In this document: piece after piece, positions 47,563-61,400 of the stretch
Position numbering within the stretch: position 1 is the first letter of the stretch
How the letters are laid out: every line of letters starts with the position of its first letter
Source of the DNA: Rhyacophila brunnea
Taxonomy: Eukaryota; Arthropoda; Insecta; Trichoptera; Rhyacophilidae
DNA length: 64,000 bases
Direction: 5' to 3'
Assembly (NCBI GenBank): GCA_022495005.1
Contig: JAGYXB010001050.1
Location: forward strand, 1-64,000
Made by a program: the position numbers and the translations under genes
Notes under the pieces: model-generated
The model's input: only the letters and a program-made list of their open reading frames with translations
Databases searched by the model: none
What the model was told of the DNA's origin: nothing

Positions 47563-48310
47563 TTGGTTCTTCTCTTCTTGGTCGTTCTCTTGTGGCTGAG
47601 GATCGTGACCACCTTTGAATTTTGTCATATTTTGAGCGGCCAAGACTTTTCATCCCTCTCGATCCGCTTCTCTCAGGGCCGAGTGAATGCTGCTCCCAGT
47701 CAGCTCCTTCACTTGGTCCCCCTTCCTTTGGAGGCCACTGAAAACCACCAGTCGCTTCAGGTTGTTCGGTCCGCGCTGAAAAATATGTCCAAAAAAACTG
47801 CAGAATACGTCTCAGACATATAAATAAAATTGTCGAGTTGAAAATTGATCGACTGGTTCGTACTGTGCTCTGTCCAAGAAATACGAAGCATTCGGCATCT
47901 CGAAGGCATCAATTGCCTTCCACTTCCTTGCTTTCAGGGTCCATGACACCGTAAAACATATGGAAAACACTAATATTTGCACAACCATCATTTTTATGGC
48001 AATCGAAATTCTTCGATCCATTCATAAATTGGTAAGACGTGTTATTGCATTTTTCTCAATATGTGCGCCTTTTTATCTCTGCTTAACATCCACCTTTTCC
48101 CACTAATAATGGTTGATTCCAGATATACAAACTCATCCACTGTTTCTAGGTTTTGGAGTATACTTGCTGCTGGTATAAATAAAGTAAGCCCTATCGACAA
48201 CCGTTAAATTGGTCGTATTCCTATTAATAAGGAGGCCGTATTTGCAACTCTCTTCTTCTACCCTGTGTAGCAGCTCTTTGAGTTCTCTTTCATCAGCAGC
48301 GATTAGCCTA
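47563..48310 (-). mobile_element. Degraded LINE: thumb region to 3' end
   Basis: On the - strand, in order: NRNTTNLTVVDRA-like, EFVYLESTINH-like (after the RT palm), RRISIAI, SWTLKARKWKAIDAFEM, FFGHI-like, NNLKRLVVF, KGDQVKELTGSSIHSALREA, and the 3' end with GGTCACGATCCTCAGCCAC. This is the usual order from reverse transcriptase thumb to C-terminus in insect endonuclease/reverse transcriptase LINEs. Several frameshifts and internal deletions. The catalytic box is not present. Confidence 0.85.
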
Positions 48311-48319
48311 GTATTGGTT

Positions 48320-49230
48320 CTTAAATGGCATATTATATGTTACAAAAGACCAGTGGGTTGATTTACAAACAAAATTGGTGTGATATTCTATTATTTATGA
48401 GAACTGTCAAGCTGTTCGCGGTGTTCAAAATGCTATAGTTAACGTCATGTGCTAGGTGTGAATTTTGAAAATAAGATGCATTTTCTAAACGGTAGAGCTG
48501 GCAAAAAAAACGCTACGTTGGCAAAGCTGACTATGAGTGTCGGTTTTATAATGAAATACATGTAATATCTGTTGCATTGATTCATTCATAATATTATTAT
48601 CTATTATAAACATTTAAAAATGCGTTATGGAAGAAGTACCTACTTACATTGTTGCTGCTGGTTATTTTACGACTTTGACATAATAATATAAGTGCAAGAG
48701 TTCAATCATAAACAACATAATGTAATAAGCAATGAATGGCTTAAAAAAATAGGGAAAATGATTACCTACCTAATAAATTCTCTTATCTAGCGCTTGCACG
48801 GCTATCTCCATTTATTTACCATAATAGGATAGGCATTTCGCTAAATTCGCATAGATTTTATTCGTACACAATTTCTGTCAGTCTGTTTATCATTCAGGCC
48901 GTTTATTGGCCAGCGTATCAGTACCTATGCAGCCAATGAGGTATCGACTGATTGGTATGGAATGTTTATCGTTATGATGCAGGTTTGTCCAAACTGAAAG
49001 TGGGCAATCAACGATTTTCGTTTGTGAGGCCGTCTCCATGAGCGTAGCGACCAAATCATCCTCATTGACATTGTCACTTGGAAAATTCTAGACAGTGTGT
49101 AGAATAACGTCACGAGAATCATCAATAACAAGGACTATTTGCATAATTATACGCGCTGATGACATGTTTGACTAGAGTAATCAAGGATAGAAGAATAAAC
49201 AATTACATAACTTTATTTTAATTATTGTTA
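48320..49230. other. Spacer just upstream of the transporter
   Basis: At 48890-49140 the - strand is open over about 78 codons with one stop, in two alternative frames, and GC is raised. No family recognised. Confidence 0.35.
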
Positions 49231-49233
49231 CAG

Positions 49234-49475
49234 ATAAACGACCATGTGGCTTTCTTCATTTTGGAATGCCCTGACGCGCTGCAAGAAACTTCAGGACGAC
49301 GATCGTGAAACGAAACTTGCAAGAGTTTTGAATCTGGTAGATCTTACAGCCTTGGGGGTTGGAAGCACGTTGGGTCTCGGTGTATATGTCTTGGCCGGAT
49401 CTGTCGCCAAGCAGGTGGCTGGCCCAGCGGTGTGCTTGTCATTCTTAGTCGCTGCAATTGCATCAGCCTTTGCTG
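49234..49475 (+). CDS. Transporter exon with start codon (coding from 49244)
   Basis: Acceptor ATTGTTACAG ends at 49233, then 10 untranslated bases, ATG at 49244, and donor CTG|GTAAAG at 49475/49476. Encodes residues 1-77 plus one base. The acceptor before the ATG proves at least one upstream non-coding exon. Confidence 0.93.
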
Positions 49476-52400
49476 GTAAAGTATACTTATATTTGATAAT
49501 ATATCATAATAATAATAGCCGAGTTATCAAGTGACTAGGGAAATGTGTGGTAGTCGCCGTATGGGTAGAAACCATTGAAATACAAGGTAGAAACCCTCGA
49601 TTCATATGCAGCGAATAATATCATGCGACCAGTGTTAAGAAAGTCGCGCGATTATTTTCCGACAAAGTGTTTTGATTTAAATGACATTTGAATTGATTTT
49701 CCATGTGACAATTTAATCAAATATAGATAATCTAATCAAAATTTGCATTTAAATATGCATTTTAGAGCTTGTCATGGACAATATAAGAATATTATATTTA
49801 AATAATTTATGCCTATTTTTAGGTAGGTTTACTAACCGAAAAGTTAAAACGATTTGAAAAAAATCGAAAAAAGAATTCAAAATATAAAATGATGAAATTA
49901 TGTGATGATTTTGCATTGTTTAAAAAAATCGATATTTTATTGAATTGAATCGAAACAAAAATAGATTATTGCAGCCATCAAACATCCTTATGGGCAGTAG
50001 GTACCTACATATTTTCACATTCTGAACATATTTCATAAAACCAAAATATATTTGAACAATAAATCATTCATACTGTACATTTTTACCATTAATTTTTACC
50101 AGTCCTGGATTTGAAGAAATCAAATAACACAAATTAATTTTATATTTATAAATAATAGCATGACCTATGCTATTTTATTGGATTACACTTAGATAATTAT
50201 TATCTTTTTTTGCGTGTTTTCCAGTACAGTTTATCTAGAAAAAACAAGAATGACTGGTCGATTGTCAGTGATAATATAGTTTTTTGTTTAAGTAGGTTTA
50301 GGTATATTATGGTTCCTATTATATATTATACCTATTACGAAGTCACATTTTTTAAGACAAACCATATTATTCCCCTTTGTAAGATACACTAAGAAAAGCG
50401 CATAACACCTCCCTGCTAAGAGGCCATCCATATATTGAAACCGTAGGTGGTTTAGAATCGTGTCCCATACTAAACTTATGATTTCTGTTCATGGAAATAT
50501 AATATTTTCACAAAGTATATTATAAGCTTCTGATCGTATCCGTTTATACCATACATTTACAATAATTCAAACTTTAAACTAAAATATATTTTCATGAACA
50601 AAGATCGTAAGTTTACTAAACCGCAAATGCTTTCAGCATGGCACCACATCTTGAAGCGGGCCCCCCTACCCAGGGTTAAAGGCAGACAGAATCGTTTTCT
50701 AAATGTTGTTTCAGGTAAAATTAAGGGTGTATTTTTAACGATTTTTTTGTATTGTTGAATAAATCCATTTGAAATCCAATTCGAATATCGACAAACAGTA
50801 ATAAAAAATTACATCACACGGCTAGACATTTTAATAAAATGTAGGCGACATTTTCCCCATTAGGGCAAATTTGTGATGTGTGTTTATCTCACTTATTGGG
50901 TCGACCCACCACGCCGGGCCCCCAGGCCAGAGCCCTGTCAACCCCCCTTGTGGCGGGCATGGGTTTCAGTATATATATATGGTCTCTAAGTCATGAGTTA
51001 TCAGATTTTTTATAGAAACAAAAATGTACACCTACGTATAAACTAACAAAAATCACAAAAATGTGCAATAAAATAAAAAAATAATAGGGTAGTAATATAA
51101 TTAATATAATTTCTAATATTGTGTATGTTTCTTATGTGTTTTCAATAAAAAATACTACAATATTGCGTATTCTTCGCTTAATGAATAATAGTTTAATTGA
51201 ATAATGTTAATAAAAATCTGAGCAAAAATAAGTAAACCTACTAACGTGATACTTGAATGACTCTTTTATATAATTAATTATTTTTGTGTAGGTGTTAAAT
51301 ATTGTAATTTGCAAATACATATATAAAATGTCAAAGAGATGTCATTGCTTAAATATTGAGATGTTTTGCAAAACAATCATAAAAATAATGAGCATCATTC
51401 TTCTGAGTGCTTATTTACGTAAATTTTGTCATTTTTTTCTTTTCAAGCAAAATCACTTTAAATGATTCATTTAAATACCTTTACCTTGGCATGACACGTT
51501 AAAAACATATTTTTGTTGATCACGTTTGGAAAAAAAATGTCGCTTGTAGATTCACAACAAAACAACAATAGGTTCCCATGTTAATATATTATGGTTTTTT
51601 TGGTTAGCTATTCTAAATCGGATGAGAATTTTTGCCGCCATTAAATTAATTAAAAAAAACATTTGTAAATAAAGTATTTATTTCGTATTTTATTACGTGT
51701 AGGCACTAAGCTAATATATAAAAATTTTTTTCGACCATGTTCGATCCTAATAGGATCATATGGGCCTCTACAGAGTAGAGATTTGTATTAACAGATTTTG
51801 TTTTTACGAGAAATGGATGTCAGCCACTTGGTCAACCTATTAGGTACATACCCCGACTCACACACAAATTGAAAAACAATATATTGTGTACCTGCCAGAC
51901 CCAGGATTCGAATCTGGGACCCACGGCGTTATAGTCCGGCGTTTGAGCCGCGCGGCCACCGTAATACCATAATAACATCTTCTTCTTCCACGGCGCTACA
52001 TCCCGGGGTGGGATTTGACCTCCTCCACAACCGCTCTCCACTCACTCCGGTCTCTCGCCACACTTCTCCAGTTACCGGGTCTTCCTATCTGAAACCAGTT
52101 CACTTCTACGGCGTCAGCCCATCTCCTTCTTGGACGGCCTCTGGGTACTGTAAGTCCCAAAGACTACGATGGGCGGGACACGTGGAGAGAATGCCTGAAG
52201 TTAGAGCGCCAAGGATAATGACGAAGTGGCTACCCCAACGGACCATAATAACATAGTATTATTTAATTTGAATTATATTTAATTCATATAAATCAATTTG
52301 ATTAGGTATAGGTTTTCGAGAAATCGAAAATTTTCAATGAACGAAAATTTGTATTTAAATAGTAATTCTTAAGTATTTTTAAATTTATTATTTTTTATTT

Positions 52401-55400
52401 TTAACGTTTTAAGATACCCACGTATTGATAATTTAAAACACTTAAAAATACTGATACATTTTATTGATCATATTCATTTTAAATAATAATCAATATTATC
52501 TAGGAATATAAAAACAATATTTTGTAAATAAACACAATTAACAAAAAACCTAATATAAATTGTGCGTTCATCAACAATGTGAATGAAATAGATATTTTTA
52601 TCATTGAATTGATAAGTTCTTTCGAAGGTACCATAAAGATTTTTGATTGATTAATTTATCAATAATGTAATATAATAAAAATATAAGACATGAAATCCTT
52701 TTTATTTATGTCGATTTTACTAAAACGTTGCTCTCAGTATACAGTATAAATTCAATCAGACCAAGACTGTGACATTTTTTGTTTATGTCTTAATGAGCTC
52801 TGAATGTTTTGAAATATATACCAATATAGAATGCGCATTGCGTTTTCGTGACAAATTTTAATATTTAAATACTCGTAGTTTATTCCGTATCTTCTTTTTG
52901 CAACCCCATCCAAAAGGTAACGCATTTGCCATTATTTTTGTGTCTCTTCCTTAGAGGTTAGTGTGTAAGTATACAAATCTGACAGCGAAAAAAGCGTGTA
53001 ATAATTGGAGGAAAATATGATGATCGAGCGTTAGTATGGAATAGGGATTACAATACCGATATTTCAGTATTTTATCAATACCGAAATACCGGTTTTAAAA
53101 ATCCAAAAACCGGAATTTTTAGTTTTAAGAAAACACACTCGTTTACGTTTTTGAAAATGAATTTATGTTATTTCTTCATTATTTTGTACTGTGTTGCCTA
53201 TTAAATTATTGAGTGTTTAAGTTATGTGCTGCTAAAACGCAAATATATTGACTGAAACCAACATAGTAAATGCGAGGTAGCCATAAAGGCATCTAAAAAA
53301 AAAACATAGGTTAAATAACAATAAAACAAAAACCATCAAAATAAATATATTTATAAAATTGTCGCGATGAATTAACATAATATTTCGAAATAGAAAACAT
53401 CCGTGATAAATGATCAATCATTCTATAATAAAATTATTGATGACTACAAGCATTGAATTTTTTAAGAAGCTTTTCTTGCAGTCGCCTTTTTGAAGGCTTC
53501 AATTAAAATTATTAATAATATGTTCAAATTATTTGTAAAAATCACCAGTTCTACAATATTATGATCAATACATATTTTTAAATGTCAAGGTAATAAATGT
53601 AGGTAGGTTTTTGCTGTAAAATGATGTTTTAAAGACATATTAATAGCTATATTTACTGATAAGTATTTCTGTTTTATATGGTTTAATGAAAGTTAAAGTT
53701 TAAGATGGGTATTCCGAAAAACCGATATTGATATTTTTGCGGTATTGCAATTCCTAGTATAGAATAACTACCGAGGAATTGGTTGATTGATGTTTGTGTT
53801 CTTTTTTTAAAGGATTGTGTTATGCAGAATTCGCATCCCGCGTCCCAAAAGCAGGGTCAGCCTACATATACAGCTACGTCAGTGTCGGAGAGTTCATCGC
53901 GTTTACAATAGGATGGAATCTGGTACTGGAATACGTCATAGGTGAGTCTAGTTACTAACACTAGCTAGCAACTTTTTTCTCCAGATAACTTGTGACCCCC
54001 CACCACATTAGTATAAAAAGGGATTTGTAATATAGTGAGAAAACCCATAAATATAGTTATACACTATTAATACTATCGACCGAAGGTAGGTACTTGATGG
54101 AATTTGAATTTAAATTCTAATGGATTTAAGTTTTGTATTATTACATTTTAGTCGTTTTTTGCGACCCGAGTTTCGCCTTTCGGCATCTTCAAGCACTGTA
54201 TACGCCCATCAAAAGACAACTCTAAGTTATATAACTAATCAAAATAATAAAGTTGGTAAAAACTTTATTAACTATTAAGTCAAGAATCCAATAAAAAAAT
54301 AATATAAGAAACAAATTATGAATAGTCGAAGTGTTTGTAAAAAATCTCCTACCTCATCAATAAAATAATACACTCGATGAGCGTATAATAAATTGTCAAA
54401 ACGTAGTTAGTAATTATAAACAATAAAAATACTACACCAAGAGGTGTTAAATCGTCTATTATGGGAACAATGGTAACGTATTGTGAATCAATGGAGTTAA
54501 CTTATGAGATATAATATCTGTGATATCAGTCTTTAAAAGTCATTAGTTAAATAATTAATATTCAATAATATCTTAGAACTTTTTTATGCTTACCTAATAT
54601 TATTTTTTGAATATAACAAATCCACAAATAGTGTCTGAATATGCCGAAAGGCGAAACCCGGGTATCAAAAAACGACTCAAACTGAATAGGACAAAACTTA
54701 AATCCATTAGAATTTAAAACTTTACACGTTGATTATCAATCAATTAATCATTTTTAGAATGTTGACAGCTATTGTGGGCTAAATTCATCCACATAATACA
54801 CGATAAGATATGAAAAACAAAGAAGATATGAAGAAAAAAATACTAGTATTAGTTCAAATATTATCTATCAACGGTAAGATCAGGTGAAATTTTAGTCTAG
54901 GATTAAATATTAACACATAATCATCAACATAGGCCGATCTACTGCCTGATAAAGGCCACGACTAGATCCTTTTATCCAGCCCAGTTTGATCCCAGTTCTT
55001 AATATTATTTAGCTGCCTTGTATTTACGGCCAATATAATCAGTTTGATGATCCTATAGAATTATGGGCGGATAAAGCTTGCAAATGCGAGAAAAGATAAT
55101 AGATGTCGTCAAACTAGTTTTGTCAAATAAGGTTTATAGAATTTTCCACGCAGACACCTACAATTTTCCCGGTTTGACCGATAAATAGGGTAGTTTTGAA
55201 TTACCGTATTTTTTCAGCATACAATATTAACTTTTGTACCCAATAAATGTTTTAAGCCTCAGATTTAAGCCCGCATTTTGTTTTTCAAAAAATACTGTGT
55301 TTTTTGTAAAATTTATAAGTAGTTGCAAGTTTCATACATATTTTCTTTCGATATTTCACCGCCTACTGAGATAATTACTTGGCTTTAAATATTTACGAAT

Positions 55401-58400
55401 AGAATATGAAATCGGCGCAATTAATTGTATCTTTATTGAAATCTGTCGCAACGTGACACCGAGCTGTAGTAGATACTATATTGCATATGTTTATTTTTTA
55501 TCAATTGGTATTTAAATTAACAATTTTATTACCAATAATAATAATTGTCATTCATAATTTTTCATATGTCATTTCATCTGGTTCGTTATGTAATGGTGTA
55601 GGTATTACGGTGAAGCAAAAACGCTGATGGGTTATGAGGAAGGGCATGACAAAGGGGGGGGGGGGGGCGTTTTCGCATTGAATACCCGCATCCCATTAAA
55701 TATTTTCTGGATCCGTTAGGGCTATCCGGAAAAATGTACGCATGCAGTACGCCGTATCATAGTGGTTCACTGTTGTGCCTAATTCTGTAAATTTGTTAGT
55801 ATAAATAACAACGCGATCTCGATGCTATATCCACCCTCATTTGTTTCCGGTACAACACAGCTCACAGCTCAGGCGAACTTCATAAGTACAATGTACATTG
55901 TAACCTGACAGTATATTTAATACAAATAATTTTGATCTTGAAGGGTCAAGCTTTCTGACGAAAGTTGTCACATCATTTTAATCATCTCGTTGACACATTC
56001 GATTATATTTGCTGACAGGTCAAGAAAGTTATGTTTCTGCAATCGTATTATAATCTTTATTGCCTACATAGTTCAATACATTGATGATGTACGCAATCTA
56101 TTTATAAAGTCATATTAAATTATATTAGTATAAATAACGATTATGCAATGAGATATACAAACAAAATGTTTGTTATGATAGACCACGCCACGGCACTGCC
56201 TCCTTTTGTACATGTCGTCAGTTTTTGCATCCATAACAAAACAGACCACAACTCATCAAAAAGGAAAATAAACTTCATTTAATGTCATTTACGTGGTTTT
56301 AGGACAATTACCCCCCCCCCTCGGCACAATAAACCCCCCGAACTTTAACCCCTCGTATAAAAATAAAAAAAAACTTTTTAAATACAATTTCATTGACACA
56401 ATAAATAATTGATACATAAATTAAAAATAAAGGCATAGGAAGACAAAATAGTTACTAAAAATATTGAAATCTGTATTCAGTTTAATATTATTATTTAAAA
56501 ATATACTCCGTCATAAAATTTTTTTTGAAGATACAAAAGATCACTAATGCCACAGAAACGTGCGGCAGAATTTTATAGACTTCTAATCTAATAAATCTCA
56601 TTTTATTTACGTATTTATTCATCCTTATTATATTTAATCTAATCTAGCGACATTCAAATGAGATGAATTAATTGTCTAGAACTTTTGTATACGGGGAGAT
56701 AATTTACGTGAGGTTATTTACACGGAGATTATTGTTAAGTAGGGGTTTTTGTCTAGGGGGTTATTGTCCTGTCACCATTTATACAGGTGTAAGATGACAG
56801 ACATAGTAAACAAAATAATAATAAACAAATTAATTGTACATAAGAGTATTATGAAATTATACAAAAAAATACAATTAACACAATAATTATAGCTGATAAA
56901 TGATAATACATAAATAAAAATATAGGGTAGGTACCGCTTTTGTCTCTTAGAAATGAACCCTCAAACCAACCATTCTTATTACGTTTGAGAGAGACCGGCT
57001 GTAAAATTTAAACATTTGGAAAAACAATGGAAAGTTGTAAAAATATGTACATACCTACTATTATTTATAGCTAGATAAGTCAGCCGGTGGCAGTTCTACC
57101 TGTCAACATTCTTGGATGTGACGATATGTTAGTATTGCAATGTAAGCATCTGTCAAACTATTATAAATAATATAAATACGTAATATGTTGATACTTCAAA
57201 AAGTAATTCGTCCATGGCCCACATGCCTCCCTCGCTTTAGACATACACAGGATTTACCATTAGAGTTAGGCCAGTAAGTGTTTACCAAATAAGTAAGATC
57301 CCTGGGGCCCGTAATTAAATATTAATGGTAATAAATAATATCCGTAATTAATGGATGAGTTTGTACAATTTGAGAGAAGATTTTGAAAAGTCAAAAATTA
57401 CACGTATTCTCAATTTCTAAAATAATGACAGACCAATAATTAATTATTCTAATTACTGTTTTAAACTCCATTTTTTTCAGTATCTTCAACTAATTGTTGC
57501 CAGGGCGAAAGTTCATTATTTTCCACATTATCAATAGAGTTTTAATTAATACATACATATTGATGAAACTATAACCGACTCGATAAAACATCAAAATATA
57601 CTATTAAAAAAATAACGTTTTTTTATAGTTAAGTACGTTTCAATATAATTTAACTTAACAAAATTGCTTATTTTGTTAGGCCCCTTTGCATAAATCTGGT
57701 CCAAGATATATTGGGTATTGTTTAATTGTTCAATATATTATATTATTATCATTCTCTTTTCTTTAATTGTTACATCATATTCATAATATATACGACATAA
57801 TTTTTTGTCAAACACCGAGAATACTTGGAATTAAAAAATAATATTGTAATTTTTAAATAATTTATTTTTTTACGCTGAATAAATAATGTTTTGTGGTTGG
57901 TGTAACTGCTTAACATTTTTTATACCTGCACAATACATTTTTTATGTAATGATTATATCACGTAATGATTTTTATGTATGACCAATATGTTTCACTGCTT
58001 AACTTTTATTTATTTTTTATTGTAATAACTTGACGCCGTTATCTCAATACCCCTTTTACACGTGCATGGATTTACTGTTGACAGAAAGTATTATCGCTGC
58101 CATAACAAGAAAATGTATGGGTATACATGTATTATCCTGCAGTTGGCAAGATTGAGTGCGTGAATCAAAAAAGTTTAGAAGCTTCTAAATTTTCATGCGA
58201 CAGTAGGATTTTTTCGATCTGCACCTGCGCAGTTGAACGGTAGTGGCGAACCTGCCGGCAAAAAAACGAACTACGAGCGAATTTTCGGGTTGACCGATTT
58301 TCACTACCTGTCAAATAGTACGAAAAGGTACCATACAATAACAGCATTGCGTCTCACTCGCTATTAAAGAATGAAATGGAGAGACAGTCAGCATTTTTAC

Positions 58401-61400
58401 GAGTTAACAGTTATTGTCACGATAGTTTAAAATAGGTACTCACTATTGCTGCCAGTAAATTCATGCACGTGTACAGGCGCTATAAGCTTGTATTACATAT
58501 ACCTTATTAGTTACTTATTACCTAAAGAACCCATTTAAAGAGGAAGAATTCAGTAGGAAGCTTTAACTCATTCTAGTTTCATTGTAATACAATTACATAA
58601 TTTATTGTAATATGAGGAAAACCATTTCGTGGTGTTATTTCAGGAAACGGCATATATGTCATAATAATTCTACAACCTTATGATGTCAACAATCAGGAAA
58701 AATTATCAATCAAAATTTTCCGGGTATAAGTCATTGGAAAATAGTTTTATTTATGACTAACAATCGATCGATTTGAGAAAGTAACATTCTATAAACATAT
58801 ATTGAAAACACCTCAGATATAAGCCTACAAGAGAAAATATTTTTGAATAAATATGACGCCCGACGGGACTTGAACCTATATCCACTGAATTCGTGTGTTA
58901 GATTTAGTGAATTCGATAGGTAGATCGCGACTAATTTATTACGCAAGAAGTCGATCACAACAACAAACAATTTGGCCACCGCTGGTACTGGTATGTAATA
59001 TAAATGGGTCGGTACATTTATTTTTCAGGAACATCAAGTGTGGCCAAGGGTATGAGTAACTACATTGATGCTTTGGCAGGGGACGCGATGAAGAATTTCT
59101 TCACAAAATACATGCCCATCGATGTGAGCTTCCTGGCACGGTATCCAGATTTCTTCGCTTGCTTGTTGGTCTTCATCATTTCGGGTAAGGCAACTTTCGA
59201 TTATTTTTTGTCTTATCTGTTCCAGTGGGTCTATTCTATACTTATCGACCGCTAAAGTGATAAATATTATCAAAATTAGGGTAGGTTTGTATCAAAGTAT
59301 TAGCACTTATTGTAACAGTAATAAAATTACAATGATGTTCGTAATTGTTGCAATAAATGCTATATTTTAACAGCACTCTCTTGCTGCTAGACCCACAGAC
59401 CCAGCTAATTTTGTTTTCGGTGACGTTGTAGCTGTGGTGAAACATTAATTTACTGTGGCTTTATCTCATAAGCGACGATCCTTACCATTGTAATGTAATA
59501 TTGTTACATAAGTTATACTCCATTTTAATCCCACGCAATTATTAATTATGTATTGTGTTTTATTTTATAGCTCTGCTGGCTATTGGTGTAAAGGAATCAA
59601 CAAGATTAAATAATGTATTTACTGCATTGAATTTGGCAACGGTGATTGTTGTGGTTGTCTCGGGAGCCACTAAAGGTAATTATAATTAATTCAAACTCGG
59701 TTAATTTGAGGCGCTGAGAATTGAATGAATGCAATTTTATTGCAGTATCTAGTAACCAATCTATGTTAATATACCTAAGTCAAAATTTGTTTGATTTATT
59801 TCCCAATTTAGCATAAACTGACGTCTATATAAAAAATAGAAAGTTTGTTTGTTCAAAATTTCCTGCACATTCCATTTTTGGATTTTCACGACAGATAAAG
59901 TTTGTATATTTTAGATTCGATCTTAATTTCTTTTGTTTGACTTGGCTGTTAGAATTATTTTCATTTTGACATGATGTATGTCTAAATTTAGATATTGAAA
60001 AATGTAATCATTCTTTTTTTCCGAAGTAAGATTAATGTAAGTATTTCAATTGACAATAATTATTATTGTACATATATACAGTATACAGGTCTCATTTTCA
60101 AATGATCCTTAATTTCTATACCACAGAAAAAAATGATATTTATTTATGTATATAATTAATGTTTTTAGTATTCGAAGCAGGAAAGATCACACTAACTTGA
60201 AATTGAAATAATTGTTCATTGTGATATTCTCAAATGTTGGGAATAAAATGGTTAATTCTATGTATATAGAGTCGTTATATGTTTGAATCATTTCTCATGT
60301 ACTTATAATATATGTAAAAACTGTTCCTAACACATTTTAACATGGGACATGTTTTACTCATGATCTCCGACGCAAAAGCGTTACGCGGCCCGCGCCGATT
60401 ACTTACGCGCGCCGATTATTTTAATTTTACGTTCAGTGGCCTCATGAGTAGCCTACATTATGTGCGACGTATTGTTCGTCTGTTATTATTACTTCTTTAG
60501 TTTCATTATTGTAATTACATAATTTTCAGAAAAGGAAAATTTTTTGAATCCTTTGGATTTGGTTACTTTGACAAATAAAATTTATTTTGAATTTGGACAC
60601 CCAGTATTCAGAGAATCAGTAGGCAAAGCATGCTTCATGTTTAATAACTTTAACCGCCAGGGTTTAAGTAACCATATTTTTTTTAAATTACATGTCACCT
60701 GCACTCTTTAATCGCATACCAATAATAAAATAACCTTTGTTGACCATATATCAAAAATCAAAAAATAAGAAACCACGCGTTTAATTCCGACTGACGGCTT
60801 TATGGATGGACTTAGATCATTCGAGAAAGCTATGCCACTCGACACGCCTACCGAATTGTCCCAAACGCCAAACGAAGTCAGAAAGTCTGGAGGACTTATA
60901 AGTAGTCTTATATTCTGTCTTCTCGTCGTTACCTTCGCGATTATAAACTGTGATTATTCTGGAATTCTGGAACAGATTTTTACAGCTAATTTCTACCACT
61001 ACGAGTTTTTTGGTGGATGCTATCTTTTTTTTTTTAATGAATTGCTTAACTTGATCAATTAAACCATATCGCTGTTCGCCCCCTGCTATTTTGATCAGCC
61101 ATACTTCCCAAAACAATTACCCTTTCGAGGTTTTCAAAAACCCTGCGAGCACTGTCAAAAATACAAAATATGATGCAGGTACGCTGTCTCGTGATGAGTA
61201 TCGTACAGTATCAAGGCTATTTCTATAAGCAGGATTTTTCTACTATGCTCCAAAAAGCGTGGAAACTGATCGACAAGTGAAAATTTAAATATAAAATGTA
61301 TTCTTCCGTATTTACAGCTGACGTCGCAAACTGGCAAATTGATGTGGACGATATCAAGGAAGAGTATCGCAAAGATGCGGGAGTCGGTGGGTTCATGCCG

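Noticed and set aside
55656..55669. Poly-G tract as a structured regulatory site
   Set aside because: A plain mononucleotide run; similar runs at 19.2 and 24.9 kb occur in or near transposon ends.
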